Source: CAKSQF01 sp964568425 (GTDB lineage Bacteria > Bacillota > Clostridia > Oscillospirales > CAG-272). From it: DNA of 64,000 nucleotides. The number at the start of each line of letters is the position of its first letter. Position 1 is the first letter of the stretch. The notes beneath the pieces were generated by a model. The model did not search any database, was not told the origin of the DNA, and saw nothing but the letters and a program-made list of their open reading frames with translations. Location: contig CAZMPO010000009.1 in the NCBI GenBank assembly GCA_964568425.1, positions 4,308 through 68,307 on the forward strand. Direction: 5' to 3'. Both the position numbers and the translations under genes were made by a program. Below are positions 58,673 through 64,000 of the stretch, in pieces.

Positions 58673-59526
58673 ATATTGTTCCTTTTTCTGAAATATTTCC
58701 CCACAAGGGTCGCAAGCAGATTTATAAGTATGGTAAGGATCATTAAGATCAGGGCGATCGCAAACGCGACTTCAAATTCGCCGTCTGTTTTTGCGTATGA
58801 ATAAAGTGCGACGGTCAATGTCGATCCCGCACTCATCATTCCGGACAAAAATCCGTTAATTGTGTGCGCAAATCCTGCGGTAAACAAGAGTGCCGCCGAT
58901 TCGCCGAGTATCCTTCCGACCGAAAGAATGCACCCCGTAACGATTCCGTCTACGCATCCGGGAAGGACGACGGTCCTTATGACCCGCCATTTGCCTGCGC
59001 CCAGCCCAAACGCTCCCTCGCGATATGACATCGGAACTGTCTTCAGACTCTCCTGCGTTGTACGCATTATCGTGGGAAGGTTCATTATTACAAGTGTAAG
59101 ACTGCCGGCAAGCAGACACGAGCCCATATGATTTGAAAAAAGCAACATGCCGACAAGCCCGTAGATTATCGATGGTATGCCCGAGAGCGTTTCTGCGGCA
59201 TACTCAATGATCGAGGTGAGCCTTTTGTTTTTGGCATACTCACTGAGATATATCGCCGCACCGACACCGAGCGGCAGGACGATCAATAAAGTGGAAAATA
59301 TAACATATAATGTGTTCAGGATATTCGGCAAAATCCCGATGCTGTTCTCAAGATAGCTGACGCCTGTGGTAAGAAACTTGAGTGAAATGTGCGGCAGCCC
59401 TTTTATTGCGACATATAAGATCATAAAAATCGCAAGAGTTGCCGTGAGTGCCGCAGATATAAGCATGAACATTCGCATTATGCTTATAAAGCATCTTCTT
59501 TTTATCGGCGTTTTTTTGTTAAGCAT
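58669..59526 (-). CDS. pstA: Phosphate ABC transporter permease PstA
   Basis: 285 residues with six membrane helices. The ATPase-docking loop is in YREGAFGLGAGKWRVIRTVVLPG. It follows pstC by one base and overlaps pstB by 4 bases. Confidence 0.95.
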   Translation of the reverse strand: MLNKKTPIKRRCFISIMRMFMLISAALTATLAIFMILYVAIKGLPHISLKFLTTGVSYLENSIGILPNILNTLYVIFSTLLIVLPLGVGAAIYLSEYAKNKRLTSIIEYAAETLSGIPSIIYGLVGMLLFSNHMGSCLLAGSLTLVIMNLPTIMRTTQESLKTVPMSYREGAFGLGAGKWRVIRTVVLPGCVDGIVTGCILSVGRILGESAALLFTAGFAHTINGFLSGMMSAGSTLTVALYSYAKTDGEFEVAFAIALILMILTILINLLATLVGKYFRKRNNI

Positions 59527-59527
59527 G

Positions 59528-60400
59528 TCAGTCTCCCTTCTTTCCTTTTAGGAAGAAATTCAAAGCGGCGTTTATCAACATGATGAATAAGAAAAGTACG
59601 AGCGCTATTGAAAACAGTGCCTGACGCTGTAGCCCACTTGAATAAGCCATTTCACTGCCAACTATCGTTGTCAAAAAATGAACGCTTTGGAAAAGCGAAT
59701 TTGGCATGTTGGGTGCGCTTCCGCAGACCATCATCACAGCCATTGCTTCGCCTATCGCGCGTCCCACGCCAAGTACGATCGCTGTTGCTATTCCGCTTTT
59801 TGCCGCAGGAACTGAAACTCTGAAATATGTCTCAACAGGTGTGGCACCAAGTGCGAGGGATGCATCTTCGTATTCTTTGGGAACGGCGTCAAGGGCTGTT
59901 ATCGATACTTTGATTATCGACGGCAGTATCATGACAGCAAGAACGATCATTGCCGAAAGAAGACAAGCACCGTCTGAGAGATCAAATATACATCTGATCC
60001 CGGGGACAAGTATCATCATTCCCACCAAGCCGTATACGACCGACGGTATCCCCGAAAGAAGGCTGATCGCCTGCTCCATTATCGATCGGATTTTCTTCGG
60101 TGCAAGCTTTGAAAGAAAAACTGCGGTCAAAAATCCGATTGGAACGCCTATGATCATAGCACCCGCCGTGCCGTAAACACTCGTCAGCAAGAAGGGAAGT
60201 ATGCCGTATTTGGCATCAGCGGATGAAGACGACCACTCTTTCCCGAATAAAAACCTTGTTAGCCCTATTTCTTTTATCGCGGGTATTCCCGAGATGATCA
60301 GATATGCGGAGATCAAGAGAACACATGCTACAGCAACAAGTCCGAGGATCAGGAACACACCGCCGATCACATTTTCGAGAACTTCTTTTTTGTTTTTCAT
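59528..60400 (-). CDS. pstC: Phosphate ABC transporter permease PstC
   Basis: About 290 residues with six membrane helices; the coupling loop is YEDASLALGATPVETYFRVSVPAA and IPSVVYGLVGMMIL is typical. I take ATG 60400 as start. A TTG at 60427 would extend it by 9 residues into pstS; neither has a strong ribosome site, so coupling to pstS translation is likely. Confidence 0.93.
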   Translation of the reverse strand: MKNKKEVLENVIGGVFLILGLVAVACVLLISAYLIISGIPAIKEIGLTRFLFGKEWSSSSADAKYGILPFLLTSVYGTAGAMIIGVPIGFLTAVFLSKLAPKKIRSIMEQAISLLSGIPSVVYGLVGMMILVPGIRCIFDLSDGACLLSAMIVLAVMILPSIIKVSITALDAVPKEYEDASLALGATPVETYFRVSVPAAKSGIATAIVLGVGRAIGEAMAVMMVCGSAPNMPNSLFQSVHFLTTIVGSEMAYSSGLQRQALFSIALVLFLFIMLINAALNFFLKGKKGD

Positions 60401-60410
60401 ATTAGTGATA

Positions 60411-61214
60411 TCAGTGCGCTGCAACAACGCCTGCTGCCTTTATTACGTCGGAAGCTTTTTCCGAAGTTGCCCATTCAAAGAAATCTTGCGCAGACTCCGA
60501 GAGCTTTGCGTCTTTTTTGGTTACGAGTATAAATGGACGCTGAACCGAGTAAGTACCGTTTTTGATGCTCTCCTCGCTCGGCAGGATACCGCCGACCGAG
60601 ATGACCTTGACATTATCCTTTACCGTTGCCATCGACGCATATCCGATGGCATTCGGATTGCCTGCGACTGCAGTTATAACATCACCGTTTGAGGACAGCT
60701 CTTGCCTGTACTTGCATGAGTCGGTTGTTTTGGTTATCGATTCAAAGCCGTCACGAGTGCCCGAGTTTGCCTCGCGTCCGATAAGCACTATTTCGCCGTC
60801 GTTGCCGCCGAGTGCGCTCCAATTTTTGATCTTGCCCGTGTAGATGTCCGCGATTTGTGCGAGAGTCAGATCAGAGACCTTGTTTTTCGGATTGACAATA
60901 ACGGCAATTCCGTCGTACGCAAGGATCGTTTCTTCAAGACCTTTCGATTTTTCATCGTCTTTGAGACTTCTGGATGAGAGCCCTATGTCACAGCGACCTT
61001 CGAGGACCGCCTGTATTCCCGATCCCGAACCCGTTGGATTGTAGGTGACCTTTGTTCCCGATTCCTTTTCGAAAGCCTCACCGAGTGCGCCTATGACCTT
61101 GCTCATCGATGTCGAGCCGTCGGTCGAAACAGTGTCGTTTCCGCCCGAGCAACCGATCAAACATACCGCCGTAAGCAGTGCCGTAATAACACATATAATT
61201 TTTTTCGTTCTCAT
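60411..61214 (-). CDS. pstS: Phosphate-binding lipoprotein PstS
   Basis: 267 residues. Lipobox L-I-G-C near residue 22, then a PstS-like domain: DGSTSMSKVIGALGEAF, VTYNPTGSGSGIQAVLEGRCDIGLSSR, IGREANSGTRDGFESI and GNPNAIGYASMA, all phosphate-contact regions of the PBP-like family. A ribosome site AAGGAG is 8 bases upstream. It heads the seven-gene operon behind a pair of repeats likely to bind PhoB. Confidence 0.95.
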   Translation of the reverse strand: MRTKKIICVITALLTAVCLIGCSGGNDTVSTDGSTSMSKVIGALGEAFEKESGTKVTYNPTGSGSGIQAVLEGRCDIGLSSRSLKDDEKSKGLEETILAYDGIAVIVNPKNKVSDLTLAQIADIYTGKIKNWSALGGNDGEIVLIGREANSGTRDGFESITKTTDSCKYRQELSSNGDVITAVAGNPNAIGYASMATVKDNVKVISVGGILPSEESIKNGTYSVQRPFILVTKKDAKLSESAQDFFEWATSEKASDVIKAAGVVAAH

Positions 61215-61266
61215 TATCGTTTTCTCCTTGTATCATATGAGTTTGTGATTTTTGCTCACGTGTGAT

Positions 61267-61312
61267 ATTATACAAGACTCTTGTAAAATCCGAAATCCAC
61301 CTTTTGTAAAAT
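61267..61312 (-). promoter_or_regulatory. pstS promoter with two PhoB-box-like repeats
   Basis: Minus-strand TATAAT (61272-61267) lacks a good -35 box. Two ATTTTACAA repeats (61312-61304 and 61289-61281) are 23 bp apart, about two helical turns, and cover the -35 region, the usual setting for activation by PhoB/PhoP. The rest of the 61215-61614 gap is AT-rich without further features apart from the opposite promoter. Confidence 0.6.
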
Positions 61313-61538
61313 CGATGTCAAATAATCGATCATGCGACCTTCATTATACCACATTTTTTCACCGATTAAAAGTGGCAATACTGTCGATTATCGACTTGTT
61401 TTTTGATAAAATCAGCAAACAGAAGATTCTGCTTAAGAAATAATAAAAAATGAAATGTCAATAAACAACAAAAAGTTAATACATAAAAGCGATAAAATTG
61501 TGTCATCACACGAAAATAAAAAACTTTTCAAAAAGTAC

Positions 61539-61567
61539 TTTACAACTTTAGCGTAATGAAGTATAAT
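61539..61567 (+). promoter_or_regulatory. Sigma-A promoter of the second amino-acid ABC transporter
   Basis: TTTACA (61539-61544), 17-bp spacer, TATAAT (61562-61567). Confidence 0.75.
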
Positions 61568-61614
61568 ATAGGCACAACAAAAAACTTTTTCTAAACACGA
61601 AAGGAAAAAACATC

Positions 61615-62418
61615 ATGAAAAAAATCATATCATTTCTTCTGCTTATCGCAACTCTTTGCACATTCGCCTCTTGTGCGGACAACGGCTCCGACCTTGATTA
61701 TATCAAGAAAAAGGGCGAGCTTATCGTAGGCATTACCGATTTCGAACCAATGGACTTCAAGGAAAGTGCCGATGCCGATTGGACAGGCTTTGACGCAGAA
61801 CTTGCTCGTCTTGTCGGAGAGAAGCTTGGCGTGAAGGTCGTATTCCAAGAGATCAACTGGAAGACCAAGGAGACCGAGCTTGCAGGAAAAACTATCGACT
61901 GCATTTGGAACGGTCTCACATGGGACACCGATCGCGCCGCAAATATGAGTATGAGCGACTATTATATGGTCAACAGACAGGTCGTCGTTGTTCGCGGGGG
62001 CGATGAGGCAAAGGTTGCCGATGCCGCATCCGCAAAGATATCGGTTGCTGTCGAGTCCGGATCTGCAGGCGAGGAGATAGTAAACAAAAAGTTCAAGGCG
62101 GCAACGCTTATTGAAAAGGATACGCAGATAGATTCGCTTACCGAGCTTGTTGCAGGTACGGTCGATGCGGCTGTCATCGATTTCACCATGGCGAATTACC
62201 TCATCAATAAAGATGGTTCGGATTTCTCGGGTCTTGTGATCGTTGACGGTGCCGTCGAGGTTGACGATGAGTATTACTCGATAGCATTCAGAAAAGGCAG
62301 TGATGTCACCGCAGAGGTCAATAAGTATCTTAAAGAACTTAGGGATAGCGGTCAGATCGCATCGCTTGCAAAAAAGTACGGTCTTGAAAGCGCACTTTAC
62401 ACGGGTGAAACGAAGTGA
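61615..62418 (+). CDS. Amino-acid substrate-binding lipoprotein, normal domain order
   Basis: 267 residues of SBP family 3. Lipobox F-A-S-C with Cys at 20. The domain runs in the usual order: ELIVGITDFEPMDFKE, GFDAELARLVGEKLGVKVVFQEINW, CIWNGLTWDTDRAANMSMSDYY, then VAVESGSAGEEIV, ELVAGTVDAAVIDF and the final KELRDSGQIASLAKKYG. The ribosome site is GAAAGGAA. It overlaps the permease gene by 4 bases. Ligand unknown; polar amino acids or cystine are typical. Confidence 0.95.
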   Translation: MKKIISFLLLIATLCTFASCADNGSDLDYIKKKGELIVGITDFEPMDFKESADADWTGFDAELARLVGEKLGVKVVFQEINWKTKETELAGKTIDCIWNGLTWDTDRAANMSMSDYYMVNRQVVVVRGGDEAKVADAASAKISVAVESGSAGEEIVNKKFKAATLIEKDTQIDSLTELVAGTVDAAVIDFTMANYLINKDGSDFSGLVIVDGAVEVDDEYYSIAFRKGSDVTAEVNKYLKELRDSGQIASLAKKYGLESALYTGETK

Positions 62419-63068
62419 GCATTTTCACCGAGGTCACGCTCTCTCTTCTTGAAGGATTCGGAACGACGCTGAAGCTTTTTGTCCTTACCCTTCTTTTCTC
62501 CCTTCCGCTTGGCTTTTTGATGTCTCTTTGCAGTATGTCAAAATGTAAGTGGCTCTCATACATAACCAGGATTTTCATCTGGATAATACGCGGCACACCG
62601 CTTATGCTTCAGATACTCGTTGTGTTTTTTGCTCCCGGAATTATTTTCGGAACACCGATATTCTCGGGACACAGGTTCGAGGCGGCACTGATTACTTTCG
62701 TTATTAACTACTCATGCTACTTCTCAGAGATATACAGAAGCGGAATCCAGAGTATCCCGAGAGGACAATTTGAGGCAGGACTCGTTTTGGGTCTTGACAA
62801 AAAGAAAATTATGAGTAAAATAATAGCGGAGCAGGTTTTCAGACGCATCCTTCCTCCGATGAGCAATGAGATAATCACATTGGTCAAGGACACATCGCTC
62901 GTTCGCGTGATTGCGGTGATCGAGATCATCAAAGCGGCAGAAAAATTTGCGTCAAAAGGACTTATATGGCCGCTCTTTTATACCGGAGTTTTTTATCTTG
63001 CGTTCAGCGGACTTCTCACACTTCTTTTTGGCGCACTCGAAAAGAAGCTCTCATATTACAAAATCTGA
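62415..63068 (+). CDS. Amino-acid ABC transporter permease
   Basis: 217 residues with about five membrane helices, HisM/GlnP-type. The docking loop is QFEAGLVLGLDKKKIMSKIIAEQ, followed by FRRILPPMSNEIITLVKDTSLVRVI, a strongly conserved family segment. The GTG start overlaps the binding-protein stop (GTGA). Confidence 0.94.
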   Translation: MSIFTEVTLSLLEGFGTTLKLFVLTLLFSLPLGFLMSLCSMSKCKWLSYITRIFIWIIRGTPLMLQILVVFFAPGIIFGTPIFSGHRFEAALITFVINYSCYFSEIYRSGIQSIPRGQFEAGLVLGLDKKKIMSKIIAEQVFRRILPPMSNEIITLVKDTSLVRVIAVIEIIKAAEKFASKGLIWPLFYTGVFYLAFSGLLTLLFGALEKKLSYYKI

Positions 63069-63083
63069 TCGGGGGATATTGCG

Positions 63084-63842
63084 ATGTCATTTTTGAAGGT
63101 CGAAGCACTTACGAAAAGCTACGGGAAAAGTGAGGTTCTGCACGGGATCGATTTTGAACTCGAAAAGGGTGAACTGCTGTCGATTATCGGCTCATCCGGC
63201 GGAGGAAAAACGACCCTTCTGCGTTGCCTGAATTTTTTGGAGATACCCGAGCACGGCAGGATCTCGGTCGGGGGCGAGCTCATCTTCGACGGTGATCAAA
63301 AATCATTTTGCACCGAAAAAAAGATCGCCGAAAGTCGACTGCATTTCGGACTTGTTTTTCAATCGTTTAATCTCTTTCCGCAGTACACACTTCTCGAAAA
63401 TGTGACACTTGCTCCGCGACTTCTCAAAAAAGGAAGCACAAGTGAGATAAACGAGCTCGCAGAAAAGCTTATTTCGGATGTCGGGCTTTACGATAAAAAG
63501 GATCTCTATCCCTATCAGCTCTCTGGCGGTCAACAACAGCGTGCCGCTATCGCACGTGCACTTGCTATGTCTCCGGATATTCTTTGCTTTGACGAGCCGA
63601 CAAGCGCACTTGATCCCGAGCTTACGGGCGAGGTTCTTCGAGTCATAAGCTCGCTTCGAGATGACGGATGTACGATGATCGTTGTTACACACGAAATGAC
63701 ATTTGCCAAAAAGGTGTCAGACAGGCTGATCTTTATCGAGGACGGCAAAGTCGCTGACTCCGGAGATCCGACGCACATTTTCGGCAACGGTGCGAGCGAC
63801 TCAACTAAAAAATTTATTTCGGGCTTTTCCGAGATGCTCTAA
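63084..63842 (+). CDS. Amino-acid ABC transporter ATPase
   Basis: 252 residues. Walker A GSSGGGKTTLLR, signature LSGGQQQRAAIARAL, Walker B ILCFDEPTSALDPE and switch His VVTHEM. GlnQ-type. The ribosome site is GGGGGAT. Last gene of the three-gene unit. Confidence 0.95.
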   Translation: MSFLKVEALTKSYGKSEVLHGIDFELEKGELLSIIGSSGGGKTTLLRCLNFLEIPEHGRISVGGELIFDGDQKSFCTEKKIAESRLHFGLVFQSFNLFPQYTLLENVTLAPRLLKKGSTSEINELAEKLISDVGLYDKKDLYPYQLSGGQQQRAAIARALAMSPDILCFDEPTSALDPELTGEVLRVISSLRDDGCTMIVVTHEMTFAKKVSDRLIFIEDGKVADSGDPTHIFGNGASDSTKKFISGFSEML

Positions 63843-63874
63843 TGCTTTTGAGCAAAGAAAGGTTAAAATTCCAT

Positions 63875-63919
63875 AGTTTTCGGGCGTATTTTGCGATTTT
63901 TGCGATGCGCCCGAAAACT
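63875..63919 (+). terminator. Hairpin after the second amino-acid transporter
   Basis: AGTTTTCGGGCG (63875-63886) pairs perfectly with CGCCCGAAAACT (63908-63919); the 21-nt loop holds TTTTGCGAT twice. No T-run follows, so it may be a processing or mRNA-end hairpin. Confidence 0.5.
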
Positions 63920-63945
63920 GCGGTTAATAATAAAAAATAATAATC

Positions 63946-63971
63946 AGCAAATTGCAATAGCAAATTGCAAT
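63946..63971 (+). repeat. Tandem 13-base repeat near window end
   Basis: AGCAAATTGCAAT occurs twice head to tail at 63946-63958 and 63959-63971. The remaining bases to 64000 hold no gene. Confidence 0.8.
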
Positions 63972-64000
63972 AGTTTTCAAAAACGTAACAAACTGTAGCA

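Noticed and set aside
61252..61443. A 63-codon plus-strand frame in the pstS upstream gap
   Set aside because: No ribosome site, it runs through the pstS promoter and repeats, and its composition is AT-driven.
63875..64000. A possible CRISPR start near the window end
   Set aside because: Only two abutting 13-base repeats are seen, without spacers or cas genes.

Overview
The window looks like one continuous stretch of chromosome from a Gram-positive, endospore-forming Clostridia-type bacterium, probably a glycan-using gut or anaerobic habitat organism. The evidence is a complete spoIIIAA-AH operon, a Spo0A-type DNA-binding domain, Shine-Dalgarno-rich starts, many near-consensus sigma-A promoters with 17-bp spacers, and lysine (L-box) and tetrahydrofolate riboswitches. 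I see no plasmid, phage, insertion sequence, rRNA or CRISPR array. I cannot name the species.

Layout. 1-740: the 3' end of a FakA/YloV fatty-acid kinase gene. 826-1602: a GDPD. 1657-7110 (minus): an apparent operon of a compact GH32 enzyme, a CorC/HlyC-type CBS membrane protein, TrkA and TrkH. 7315-8945: a TetR regulator, a Cys-rich DUF3795 protein and a nitroreductase. 8995-11730 (minus): a lysine-riboswitch-controlled amino-acid ABC transporter whose binding protein is circularly permuted. 11949-12024: tRNA-Lys. 12077-12940 (minus): NAD kinase. 13241-15862: a large secreted C39-like peptidase/SH3/InlB-repeat protein. 15956-19326: a YhaO/YhaN (SbcD/SbcC-like) pair. 19469-20710: acetate kinase. 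20967-23462: two membrane-anchored proteins, the second a phosphodiester glycosidase-family protein. 23508-26225: a divergent AraC regulator and GH127 arabinofuranosidase. 26381-26833: a gene remnant. 26974-31743: the spoIIIA operon. 31922-33385: guaB. 33508-36608: an FtsX-type ABC exporter. 36724-37311: DUF1836. 37357-40878 (minus): GtrA, GT2, a GT-C-like membrane protein and methylglyoxal synthase. 41090-43867: a GH2 enzyme. 43991-44936: THF riboswitch plus FolT. 44966-45814: a TIM-barrel isomerase. 45974-48444: an LTA synthase-like sulfatase and a receiver-less Spo0A domain. 48556-49929: a TrmA/RlmD-type RNA methyltransferase. 50049-54877: a surface-glycan cluster. 54932-61214 (minus): pstSCAB-phoU-phoB-phoR. 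61615-63842: a second, normally ordered amino-acid ABC transporter.

How it fits together. Envelope and glycan work recurs: LTA synthase-like protein, lipid-linked sugar transferases, undecaprenyl-phosphate glucose-type transfer (GtrA/GT2/GT-C), secreted C39/SH3 protein, and GH2/GH32/GH127 hydrolases. Nutrient uptake is controlled by several RNA or protein switches: the L-box for lysine, the THF riboswitch for folate, and a PhoB/PhoR-type two-component system for phosphate. Gene order is mostly compact, with ATGA or TAATG overlaps inside operons.

Most interesting: the L-box-controlled substrate-binding protein carries its C-terminal half before its N-terminal half. Also notable are a perfect 13-bp inverted repeat bracketing the nitroreductase -10 box, an LTA synthase-like gene whose strong ribosome site points to an ATA codon, a stand-alone Spo0A DNA-binding domain, and fully overlapping divergent promoters between araC and the GH127 gene. 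No wholly new multi-gene defence or mobile system is visible.
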